A DNA stretch of 64,000 nt, taken from contig NC_057793.1 in NCBI RefSeq assembly GCF_014905175.1, forward strand, positions 14,534,369 to 14,598,368, given 5' to 3'. Both the position numbers and the translations under genes were made by a program. The notes beneath the pieces are model-generated. The model had not been told where the DNA came from. It saw only the letters and a program-made list of their open reading frames with translations, and searched no databases. This DNA is from Aphidius gifuensis (Eukaryota > Arthropoda > Insecta > Hymenoptera > Braconidae). Positions 53,116-63,440 of this stretch are shown in pieces. Numbering within the stretch: the stretch's first letter is position 1; each line of letters opens with the position of its first letter.

Positions 53116-54118
53116 GATATTACATTGGAATTTACCTCGTAAACAGGAAGTACAAAATAAGCATGCAATTGATTTTAATAGAATGCACAAAGTTTTTCTT
53201 GAAATGGATGGTAACTTGTTACGACGACAATTATTTCAATGTTCTGAAATAAAAGTTGACAACAATGTGAGTAAAATGATATGAAAAAAAATAATTAAAT
53301 TTAAAAAAACGAAATCTATCTATAGGAATTAATTTAAAAGAATTTCATTGTTATATTTTTTTCTTATCAGACAAATAAATTTGATGATTGTACAAAATTT
53401 ACAATGGGCTCATCGATTGTTTATCGAACTCATTTATATTTTTTTGAATGAGGTCATACTGCAACGAATTACAGCAATTAGAAGACGGCAGTTGTGCCTT
53501 ATGAAGTCACTTGGGAGCCTTACGTTGTTGTATCTAAAACAGCACCAAAATTTAATCAAAGATTTATTGGTTTCGGATAGAACAAAGTTTCATTTATAAC
53601 TCACTTGACTGATCTTGGATATAAGTAAGTTTTTTTTGTTTTTGAAACATTAATTATGTATTTATAAAATTTGTTTAATTTTATTTTATATTAAATATTT
53701 ATTTGACAGGTATATTGTCTTGCCAGATGCTTTTATTATTCATCGACCTCATGCTCCTAGTTTAGACATTGCTAAATTTCGAACAAATACAATTTATCGA
53801 AGGTAGTAAAATTAAATACTAATTACAAATGTTTGACCTTGTTTTAATAATAAATAACGTCAAATTGTTATTAATAAATTTAAATATTTTAGATGCCTCA
53901 AAAAGTTGAAAGATAAATTTGTCGATGAGTTGATAAATAAATTTGGTAAAAATACATTATCAAAAAAAAATAATGATCAATGGGAAGAGTTGATAAAATT
54001 AAATAACAAAAATACAATCGTAAATATAAATGAGCATAAAACAAATCTTCTTGATGATGTATATTTTTGTAATTCACCAAATAGTAATTATGTAAAGAGT
54101 TGTCATTGGTACAGATAA
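53116..54118 (+). pseudogene. LARGE: LARGE pseudogene, 3' exons
   Basis: Blocks continue the LARGE order: MHKVFLEMDGNLLRRQLFQC (donor near 53268), KFTMGSSIVYRTHLYFF, then an abrupt jump to GHTATNYSNY followed by VTWEPYVVV, FNQRFIGFG, and after an intron YIVLPDAFIIHRPHAPSLDI. A final exon starts near 53,892 (CLKKLKDKFVDELINKFGKN). About 150 residues of the second (B4GAT1-like) domain are missing between RTHLYFF and GHTATNY. A TAG at 53578-53580 replaces the tryptophan of the GFGW motif. Not functional. Confidence 0.8.
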
Positions 54119-55032
54119 TGATGATAAAAATTTATGGTCATTAGAGGATGTATTAGCACAGTGTCATATTGATGCAATGTTACGAAAAAATAAATATTTT
54201 ACATTAAATTGTGAAATAAAATTAAATCAACATAATAATGATGATGGTAAATGTTGTAACAATTGGTCACCAGCAAATTATGTTGCATTTGTGTCAAATC
54301 GTACATCATGCCTTGGTGTAACTGATGTGGATTTATTAAAAGTTGAAAAATTATTAATATGTCGTATGTATTTATTAATAAAACTCCATGGACAGTGATG
54401 AGAAAAAGATAAAAAAAAAAAAAGCTTCTTTCGATGCCGGCAGAGAAATGGTAAATAATTAATTTATTAAGATATTTTTTTTTTCATTTTATTATGTTTA
54501 TTATTATCAATTAATTTATAAAATCTTAACAATAATAATATACTGTGCTATTAATTTGCTAATTCCAAGCAGCACATGTAATTTATTGTTTAAATTTCAA
54601 AAAATAAGTTCGAGTTAAATATAAAATCATTTTAAATGAGTACACTTGAAATAAAATTAACAAGTTTCTGTTATTAATATGTTAATGTTATCTTTATCTT
54701 ACTTTGTTAAAATTATTATTATTATTATCGTTGTTTTTGTTATTTAGTTGGCAAGATACAAAGTATCAAGAGGAAGAATCTCTGACACAAATCAAACAGA
54801 TTCATCAGATATTGATGAACTTTTGATGCTACACAATGAATCATTGGATAATCAAAGTGTAAATATGGTTGAGGATACGTCATTTAGAGATACACCACAA
54901 AGTAGTATGTCAGCAAGTGAAAATAAAGCCGATACTGATATTGATAAAATGACTGGACGTATTGCTGAACTTCAAGAACTTGGTGGTAAAGAAGCAATAA
55001 TACAATCATCAACATCAGAAATAGATATGTGA
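54119..55032 (+). pseudogene. Unrecognised exon fragments after LARGE
   Basis: A block near 54,140-54,398 reads CCNNWSPANYVAFVSNRTSC in one open frame. Another at 54748-55032 starts after an acceptor (TTATTTAG) and reads ARYKVSRGRISDTNQTDSSD, then an acidic Ser-rich C-terminus ending at TGA. Between them 'gatgccggcagagaaatg|gtaaat' looks like an exon end. These are probably last exons of one or two captured genes. I cannot name them. Confidence 0.4.
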
Positions 55033-56599
55033 AGATTTAAAATGATTCACCAAATTCATCACAAAGTCACAATTTGAATAAAAATTCAAGATATAAACAA
55101 AATTTTAAATAATAATTACATGAAACTTATTAAATTAAATACTTGGATATTATTATTTGTATGTAATGACAAATAACACAAGGGACTTGAGTTACTTTTG
55201 TTAAATAAGTCACTTAAAATAACAAATAAAATACGAAACCATTGTAAAAATATAATAAATACAACAACAACAACGATTTATTATTTGTAAATTATTTGAT
55301 AGAATGTTTAATGCATAATTCACTCTTCAGTATATAATTATTACATTTATTTTTCGATTATCCTGCTAATCAATTATTCTTTCCAATAAATGCTCCTATA
55401 GAAACATAAAATTTTTTATTTCAAATTAGCTTAGGCATAAATCACCTTATTTTAAATTTAAAAACATTATCATACGTTATCATACTAAAATGTTAATTAT
55501 AAAAATTCATCTTGCAATACTAATTTGAATTTATTAATTTAAATAATATGCATCTAAATTCACGGTAGCTATCGCCGTGGTAGAAGAAATAGTGGTGACG
55601 TCACACACTCACACATGAAAAGTTATAGATTCTATATTATCAACAGACGTCAGTCAAATGATTCGTTTGTAGGAAGAATCGGAAAGTATAATATTGTGTA
55701 TATTACTCAAAATCGTCAATAAGTGATACCTGCTATAGTTGTATAGACCCAGTTGGATACAAATAATATGGATCATTAGTCATGTAAATACATATTTTTT
55801 TGCAAAATTGATGGTGTACTATAAATTTTCAGTATGAAAAAAAAATTCTGAAATGAGTCCGTGTTTCGTGTATTGAAGAAAAAACTTGAATACTCCTTTG
55901 CAATATTCAATACTTTTTTTTTTTAATTTTTATTATATAAATTGGTAAAGAATTTTTTCTAATGGAAATTTGAATTTTAACACAATACAATTTGAAGATA
56001 ATGATAGTATGGAAAACATTTTCTTTTCGGTTATTTTTTCATAGGGAGAGCTTATTTAATCGATACATTACCTATATTCGTAAATTGTAGTTTAAAATTT
56101 TGAGATTTTCCATGAAAATGAATTTAAGAAAATTCAAAACGAAAAAAAAACCACTAGAGCAACGATAACAATTCAGTTTAATATTAATTATGTACGAATA
56201 AAAATGACTATATCTACATAACTTATTTTCTTACAACGATTGAGAATAGTAAATAGTAAAACCAACGAGTTCCCTTCATTCGGAATTCTTGTAAACGAAT
56301 TGATTGGGTACTTTGTTGATAAATAAACAATTTTATCGATAAACAAGAATTAATTACGATTGTAAAAACAGACTGTGTAAGAAACATCATGTAGTAAGTT
56401 AACAAAATCATATTGTAAAACTAATCGTGACGACTATGATAAACGTTTTCATTAAACTTATTAGCCGTGTAAATTTTTATAGACTTTAATTATTCATTCA
56501 TTATTTTATAATTATTGGCTAACGGCATTTTCGTTTTAAAAACTTTGCGACTTATCACACTCGTTGTAACCTTCGCGCATGCGCAAAATTCCATGATCA
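55033..56599. other. Right subterminal non-coding region of giant element
   Basis: AT-rich. The only striking spot is 'cacggtagctatcgccgtgg' (55561-55580), a short inverted repeat. The ORF at 56223-56411 is not convincing. Confidence 0.5.
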
Positions 56600-56666
56600 G
56601 GGACTTTTATATTTATAAGTTTACTCAGGTCGGACAGAACCTTTTCGGCGCTCACGTCCCCAAGCC
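56600..56666 (-). repeat. Right terminal inverted repeat of giant element
   Basis: Perfect inverse of 27727-27793. The TATA-like motif lies at 56604-56617 and points inward (minus strand). Confidence 0.92.
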
Positions 56667-57470
56667 ATTTAAATCAATATCGTTTATTTTTAATAATTTT
56701 TCATTTGAAACCCTACTCAAAGGAATTTCGTTTAAATCAATATCATTTGTTTTTAATAATTTTTCAGTTGAAACCCTACTCAAAGAAATTTCATTTAAAT
56801 CAATATCATTTGTTTTTAATAATTTTTCATTTGAAACCCTACTCAAAGAAATTTCATTTAAATCAATATCATTTGTTTTTAATAGTTTTTCATTTGAAAC
56901 CCTACTCAAAGGAATTTCGTTTAATTTTAATAATTTTTCATTTGAAAACCTACTCAAAGGAATTTCGTTTAAATCAATATCATTTATTTTTAATAATTTT
57001 TCATTTGAAACCCTACTCAAAGGAATTTCGTTTAAATCAATATCATTTATTTTTAATAATTTTTCATTTGAAACCCTACTCAAAGGAATTTCGTTTAAAT
57101 CAATATCATTTGTTTTTAATAATTTTTCATTTGAAACCCTACTCAAAGGAATTTCGTTTAATTTTAATAATTTTTCATTTGAAAACCTACTCAAAGGAAT
57201 TTCATTTAAATCAATATCATTTATTTTTAATAATTTTATATTTGAAACCCTACTCAAAGGAATTTCGTTTAAATCAATATCATTTGCTTTTAATAATTTT
57301 TCGTTTGAAACCCTACTCAAAGGAATTTCGTTCAAATCAATATCGTTTATTTTTAATAATTTTTCATTTGAAACCCTACTCAAAGGAATTTCGTTTAATT
57401 TTAATAATTTTTCATTTGAAAACCTACTCAAAGGAATTTCATTTAATTTTAATAATTTTTCATTTGAAAT
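56667..57470 (-). repeat. 63-bp coding tandem array, proximal half
   Basis: About fourteen units, some shortened by 15 bp, of the array seen at 27087-27726. They encode NEKLLKINDIDLNEIPLSR-type repeats on the minus strand. The array begins at ATTTAAAT (56667-56674) next to the giant element and ends at the protease region. Its open frame overlaps the last ~50 bp of the protease frame in a different register. Confidence 0.9.
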
Positions 57471-58095
57471 CAATTTGGCCCTCTCCAGAGAATTTCCGGT
57501 TCCGGATTCCATCGTTCTCGAGCATGTCGTTTACCGTTTTGAAATCGACCATATTTATTTCTGGTCCTATAATAAACCCTTCTATTTTTGGGTTTTCAAA
57601 GACAATAGATTTTTCATTAATTTCCAATATATGTTTATCGAAGTTTATAATTGCGCCTGTTGATTCGAAAAATTCCGAACCCAAAATACCTGCGCAATTA
57701 ATAGGTACTTTGTCAGGAATGATTAGGCAGATTATTTCTTTGCCCAAAATATTTATTTTAGCTTTTCCCAATGTATTTATAAGACCCTCCGATATGCCTT
57801 GCAAGGTTTCTATTTCACCTTCATTTATCTCAAGGCCTTATGCCTGAGATTTTTTTAATAAATTCGGGGTTGCTCCCGAATCTAACATCATTTTTACCGT
57901 TTCATTACCGTTATTTAGCTTGATCTCTATATATGGAATAGTGTTAAAATTTGTTGCATTTATGGTGATAACTGGTTTATTTATTTTAATTGACTCTACT
58001 TTCTTATTTATTTTTAACATTTCATTATTTAAATCATTATCTATTTCTTTAATAATTACGCAATCATTATCGGATATAAAACCAGTTGCCTCCAT
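57460..58095 (-). pseudogene. pro: Retroelement aspartic protease (split by TAA)
   Basis: The retroviral-type protease active site MMLDSGATPNLL is near the end of the first open segment (57838-58095). One TAA (57838-57840) interrupts the frame, which continues in the same register with a typical flap and ILGSEFF region to 57460. The open frame extends upstream of the first ATG into the gag overlap, in the -1 register relative to the zinc-knuckle ORF. That suggests frameshift expression in the active ancestor. It releases Gag and Pol products in particles. Confidence 0.75.
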
Positions 58096-58154
58096 AGCCG
58101 CAATATTTTTACTATTAATTTCTTTAATTATTAGTTTAGGCCGTCCCTTCTCGC

Positions 58155-58886
58155 TTAGAGGGACGGTTGCAAGTTTCCCTGCACTCTTTGTTGGAATTTT
58201 TTCTTAACACAATTTATTTCTATATGATCATCACCCTTGCAGAAATCGCAACCTCGAATTGAACCGTCTTTTCTATTATCCGCATATTTATTACCAACCA
58301 TGTTACCATTATTATTACCCATATTATAACCATTATTATAACCGTTCGTGTAATTATTATTGTAGCCATTTTTATTACCATTATAATAGCTACCATTATT
58401 ACCATTATTGTAACCATTATTATAACCATTATTGGTTCCATTATTATAACCATTGTTTGACCGTCGTCGCTGATTGCAATCTTTTGCTTGGTGACCAATT
58501 ATATTACATAGTTGGCAAGTAGGGCGTTGATTCCACATTGGTGTTGGTTTTTCATTGAATCTCACTTGCGGACGCTGTTGATTTTCTCGTTGCATTCCGC
58601 AATTTCTCGCAGCATGCCCCCTTATTCCGCATAATTGGCATGTTGGTGATGCGTAGTTTTGTTGTGGTCTGACATAATTTCCAATCTTATAGCAGGTTTT
58701 TGCGTCATGACCTTTAATGTCGCAAATCTGACATACTTTGTCATTTTCTAGTTTTGATGCGATTGTTGGGCAATTTTTTGCTATGTGTTCCGTACTGTCA
58801 CACAATTGGCATTTTTGTTGATTCTTATTTTTCCAACAATCTTGTTCTGAATGGTTTTTACCATTACATTTTGTGCATTGTTTCAA
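58155..58886 (-). pseudogene. gag: Gag nucleocapsid region with six zinc knuckles
   Basis: 243-residue open segment with six canonical CX2CX4HX4C knuckles: CTKCNGKNHSEQDC, CQLCDSTEHIAKNC, CQICDIKGHDAKTC, CQLCGIRGHAARNC, CQLCNIIGHQAKDC and CDFCKGDDHIEINC. A Asn/Gly/Tyr-rich low-complexity linker separates the fifth and sixth. Retroviral nucleocapsids usually have one or two. It is separated from the capsid part (59030-59500) by frameshifts near 58.9-59.0 kb. RNA packaging would be the ancestral role. Confidence 0.8.
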
Positions 58887-59029
58887 AGTGATAAACTCTT
58901 GAGTACATTCACTTGCAAAATGTCCCTTTTGTCTACTAAGCTACCTTCATTAAATCTTTTCATAATCTTCAGACCAGTTTATGTAATCACCAAGTTCAGG
59001 TTTGATTCCCGGCCTTAGTACGTCTTTTG

Positions 59030-60583
59030 CTAGCTCTTCATTTCATTTTTGATTTGTTTTGGTCTTTCATTTTCTGCGGGTGTATGCATTTCTTCAATAA
59101 AATTTGTGCATTCTCGAATTCTTTTGACGAAGTTTCTTATGGGTTCATTATTTTTCTGAATGAGTTTGAAAGCTTCCCCGATTAGCACTTTTTCGTTTTT
59201 GGTTTTGCTTATCAATTCCCTGAGTGACTTCATCAAATCTTCAATGCTTTCAAATTTCTTTTTAGTCATATCATCTCGTACTTCTCTACTCACTTTGGTA
59301 CGTACTATCATTTCCACCAAATTCTTTTCTAGGTCCTTACCCACATAGTCTCGACTTTCCTCACATTCTATTCTGAATCTTGTGAGTTCTTGTGATTTAC
59401 CTGTATAATTGGTAATACTTTTACATAATTTATTCATAAGAGTCATAAGATGTGTTGTTTCTTGGATCTCTGCTAATCTTTTTGCTGTTACGTCCGCCAT
59501 TTTGTTATTTATTGGAATTCTTTGTTCGGGTTCGATATTGAGATTACCTGTATTTTTATTATCGTTGTTCTTATTTCCCTTATTTAGATTATTAGTTGCA
59601 ACTGGACTTGTTCTTAACTCTTTTTCTTTTTTCTTTGTATTTTCAAGATCGATTTCAGCTATCAGATTTTGTGCTTATATAACTTGTTGAGTAAGCTCGT
59701 CTTCCCAATATTGTTCTTCCAAGTTTTCTATCGATATTTCTTGTTCTTGTTCAATTGATGCTTCACTCTTGCTGTCACTGCTGTTGCTGTCTGGCAAAGT
59801 TGTATTTCTTGCAATATAATTACTGTAGCTGTCGTTATAATTATCGTCGTCGTTGGTTATAATAGAATCGTTATGATGATGTATATTTATTGCGGGCGAA
59901 TTAATATGAACTTTTATTGGGGTGTTAATTATAACTTTGGTTAATTCTGGTTCATGCGTTTCAGTTACGTTCTCCAATGGCGATGGTCTTTTTTCTAGAA
60001 TTTCTTTGTCAATTTGATTTTTGATTTCTTGGCTTTGTTTACTGCTAAAAAACAATTTAGTTAATAAACTAAAACTTTGCCAACTCGAATTGGTCTTAAC
60101 GTTCTCGCCAAAAACTTTAATTTCTTGACTTTTTTCAAATTTTTCTTTTGCGAGACGGTCGACTTCAAATTTTTGGCTCCAAAAATCGTTTAAGTCTTTG
60201 TTTTTGCGTTCCAAATCGGATTTCTCTGATTCTAGACGCTCTACTTCAATTTTCTGTTTAATTTCGGAAATTTCTTTATTTTTTCTTTCTTCTTCAAGCT
60301 CGAATCTTAATTTTTCTGATTCTTCTTGATATAATCTTGTCTCGAAATTCGGATTACATGGATTTAATGGTGTATTCAAGTTTATTAAATTGAAACTTTC
60401 GTTTACCCCGCTTTTGAATTGATTTTTCCGTAATACCAAACTTTTTAAGCTATTTCTCTTTTTAATTGATCGTGCTTCTGCCCCTGACAATTTTTTCCTG
60501 TCTGGGCCGTAATACAAATCCCCTCTTTGTCTAAGGTTATATCTTTTTACAGGTTGGCTTATTTCCGTGTTTTCACTCGACAT
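59030..60583 (-). pseudogene. gag: Gag N-terminal and capsid regions (broken)
   Basis: ORF 59675-60583 starts MSSENTEISQPVKRYNLRQR. It has a long charged coiled coil (about residues 85-150, Glu/Lys heptads) and an acidic Ser-rich tail. A single TAA (59675-59677) separates it, in the same frame, from the segment ending at 59030, which has a capsid-like helical region (ELTRFRIECEESRDYVGKDL, ESIEDLMKSLRELISKTKNE). A frameshift after 59030 leads on toward the zinc knuckles. This is the 5' end of the minus-strand retroelement. Confidence 0.7.
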
Positions 60584-60599
60584 TAGAGATTTTTACAAT

Positions 60600-60880
60600 T
60601 TTTATTCTATGCTAAAATTTATGTGGCTGAATAAGGGCCACCATCCATTAAATCCGATAAAGGGAATTTCGTTGCAAGATTATTGTTGTTTGTCAATGTT
60701 TTTATTATTTATTTCCCCCAAATTTGTAATTAGTATCAATAAAAATTGTTATAAACTCAAACTATTATTTATAAAATTTTGTAAAGAAAAAAAACAAAAA
60801 TTCAAGAAGGGTAAAAATAATAATAAAAAAAATTTATTATTTATATTCAAAAATTTCTGAGAATACTCTAATTCTGTATT
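60600..60880. other. Leader of the minus-strand retroelement; no LTR recognised
   Basis: Upstream of gag on the minus strand, 'ggatggtggcccttattcag' could include a primer site, but no tRNA match is clear and no LTR copy of the 18-kb segment is present. The A-rich remainder is non-coding. Confidence 0.35.
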
Positions 60881-60884
60881 AATA

Positions 60885-62041
60885 GGTGATTGGAAATGTT
60901 CAGTAATTGTACAAGAAATGATTTCAACCTAGACGTAGGTTTGAATCCCAGTAAAGGCAATGTTTTATTTCTAAATAGTAAAAAAAAAAAAAAAAATTTA
61001 AACAAGTCAAATTTCAATTAATTAATTTTAATTTTCAAATTTATAAGAATAGTATTAATTCTGTATCCATAAACTATTTGAATGATCCATTAGTTGCCTA
61101 AAAAAAATAATTTTAACAGAAATGTGGGTTCAAATCCCAATAAGGCGATGTTTGTTTTTTTTTTTTTTTTTTTTGTAAGTAGGTAAAATTTAAAGTGTTT
61201 AAATTTTTATCAATTATATTTAAGTTTAAAATTTATAAAAGCAATATTAATTCTATATCTATAGTTCATTAATTGTGAAGGAAAATGATTTTAAGATAGA
61301 CGTGGGTTCAAATCCCAGTAAACACATTGTTTTTTTTTTTTTTTTTGTAATTAAGTAAAATTTAAAGTGTTTGAACTTTAATTAATTAAATTTGATTTTA
61401 AAATTTATAAGAATAATATTAATTTTGTATCTATAGTTCATTAATTGTGAAAGAAATTGATTTTAAGATAGACGTGGGTTCAAATCCCAGTAAACGCAAT
61501 GTTTTTTTTTTTTTTTTTTTTTTTTTTGTAAATAATTAAAATTTAAATTGTTTAAATTTTAATTAATTAGATTTTATTTTAAAATTTATAAGAATACTAT
61601 TAATTTTATATTCATAAACTATTTGACATGTTCATTACTTGTGAAAGCAAATGATTTTAACATAGGCGTGGGTTCAAATCCCCGTAAAAGCAATGTTTTT
61701 TTTTTTTTGTAAATAAGTAAAAATTTAAATTGTTTTAATTAATTAAATTTTATTTCAAAATTTATAGGAATAATGTTCATTTTTTATTCATAACTATCAA
61801 ATAGTTCCTTTCTTGTGAACGCAAATGATTTTAACATAGACGTGGGTTCAAATCCCCGTAAAAGCAATGTTGTTTTTTTTTTTTTAAATAAGCAAAAATT
61901 TAAATTGTTTTAATTAATTAAATTTTATTTTAAAATTTATAAGAATAATATTAATTTTATATTCATAAACTATTTGAATAGTTCATTTCTTGTAAAAGCA
62001 AATGATTTTAACATAGACGTGGGTTCGAGTCCCAGCAAAAG

Positions 62042-62072
<31 letters not shown>

Positions 62073-62160
62073 GTAAATAATTAAAAATTTAAATTGTTTA
62101 AATTTTAATTAATTAAATTTTATTTTAAAATTTATAAGGGTAATATTAATTTTTATATTC
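60885..62160 (+). repeat. Seven-unit array with tRNA B-boxes and oligo-T runs
   Basis: Units of 172-194 bp each contain 'gacgtgggttcaaatcccag' or a close variant, starting near 60935, 61124, 61302, 61474, 61668, 61842 and 62019, about 15-20 bp before a run of 10-29 T. The box matches the tRNA T-arm/B-box (GGTTCRANTCC), and four-base stems flank the loop. The last unit has the most canonical box (gggttcgagtccc). The rest of each unit is AT-rich ('aatttataagaataatatta'). There is no complete tRNA. Confidence 0.85.
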
Positions 62161-62279
62161 ATGAAAGGAATAAATTTTCCGTTACGGTTAAAAAATTTTC
62201 TTATTTATACTTTTTTGTATCCCAGAAAAAGAATTTTTTAGTAATTTAAATTAATTTGATATCATTACTAATTGTTATA

Positions 62280-63180
62280 ATGTAGGTGGTATATATTTAA
62301 AGGGATGATATTAGCCTATCGATCATTTGGACACAACCGATGTACTATTGATAGTTAATATATCGATTAGTCAAGAATAAAATCGATTGTTTATTATTTG
62401 ACAAGGTGTAATTGTTGAATATTGAAAAGGGAGTAATAATATATCGATTATTGGAAATAAATTCGCTTGTTTATTCATTTAAAAATGTTTAAATGTTAAA
62501 ATATTGAAAAGGGAGTGATAGTATATCGATTATTTAGAATAACTCGATCGTTTATTTATGAAATGTGTAAATGTTTAAATGTTGATAAAAAAAGATTGTT
62601 TAAATGTAAAAAGGTATTAAAATCGAAATAATAATATATCGATTATATAAAAAAATAATAAACTCGATTTGAAATGTTTAAATGTTAAGGTATTAAAATC
62701 GAATTAATAATATATTGATTATAAAAAAAAATAAACTCGATTGTTTATTTATTTAAAATGTTTAAATGTAAAAGGTATTAAAATCGAAATAATAATATAT
62801 CGATTATATAAAAAAAATAATAAACTCGATTTAAAATGTTTAAATATTAAAAATATTAGAAATCAAAATAATAATGTCTCGATTATATAAAAAAAACTAA
62901 CTCAATTGTTTATTTATTACAAATGTTTAAATAAATAAATATTCAAAAAGGGAATAATAATATGATGATTATTAAAAAAAATTTGAGGTCGGTATTTCGT
63001 ACATATTATGTAAAATGCTGGAATATTTTTAAATAAACGGTGAATTAAATTATGTGTATCTATTGTTTAAATGTTTATTCACTAAAATGCATAAATAAAT
63101 AAATAATTAAAAAGTGAATAATAATATAATAATTATTTAAATAAAATTGATTTTTTTTTTTTTTTATAAAAATGATTTAA
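62280..63180. repeat. Degenerate tandem repeats rich in TATCGATTA
   Basis: Units of roughly 70-130 bp repeat 'ataatatatcgattat', 'aaactcgattgtttattt' and 'aaatgtttaaatgtt'. The motif TATCGATTA or a one-base variant recurs about eight times. No gene is present. Confidence 0.7.
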
Positions 63181-63199
63181 TAAAAATCGTTTTTAATTA

Positions 63200-63440
63200 A
63201 AAGAGGGACTTAACAGCCGACATTGATGGGTTGCAACGCCATTGCATTTTTTAATGGTGGCTAAGGGTTGTTGGGACCCGCCCTCCGGTGTTGGCTAGGC
63301 CCGCTCGTCCAGCTTTCCTCGTACGCCTATTCGGGGGAGGAGTTTGGGCCTTAGGGGTGTTTTCAGTTTTCCCGCAATGGCCGAACTTCTTCCCTCTAGT
63401 TCCGTTTTTCCCCGCGTGTCGTGTTTTCCCTTTTTTTTTT
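63200..63440. other. GC-richer segment, unclassified
   Basis: Composition jumps (gacccgccctccggtg, cgggggaggag), then a T run ends the segment at ~63,450. The ORF at 63288-63479 is low-complexity and unsupported. It may be the end of an unrecognised mobile element. Confidence 0.35.

Larger units (their letters stand above)
27727..56666. mobile_element. Giant TIR element (28,940 bp) carrying cellular gene fragments
   Basis: Perfect 67-bp terminal inverted repeats (27727-27793 and 56600-56666) and flanking ATTTAAAT duplications define this element. It is inserted in the coding 63-bp array of a minus-strand retroelement. Excising it with one duplication restores the array in phase, with protease on one side and RT on the other. 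Cargo on the plus strand, in order: a POLA2 pseudogene, a double-RING gene, a CWF19L2-like fragment, a capping-enzyme fragment, a nested young Ty3/gypsy element (33926-48124), a LARGE pseudogene and, inside a LARGE intron, a two-exon tyrosine recombinase. No DDE transposase matching an 8-bp (hAT, P or MULE-type) or TTAA (piggyBac or Kolobok-type) duplication was seen. The element may therefore be non-autonomous, in the manner of Pack-TYPE elements. Confidence 0.9.

Noticed and set aside
27727..56666. Polinton/Maverick or polydnavirus segment
   Set aside because: There is no protein-primed polymerase, packaging ATPase, capsid, or typical bracovirus gene family. TIRs are 67 bp rather than several hundred, and the duplication is not the 6-bp Polinton type unless the palindrome is trimmed.
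27727..56666. Host locus flanked by two independent retroelement fragments
   Set aside because: Perfect inverted 67-bp ends, matching duplications and exact array continuity make two unrelated truncations very unlikely.
60885..62160. Cluster of seven tRNA genes
   Set aside because: Only the T-arm/B-box is present. There is no D arm, anticodon stem or acceptor stem in any unit.
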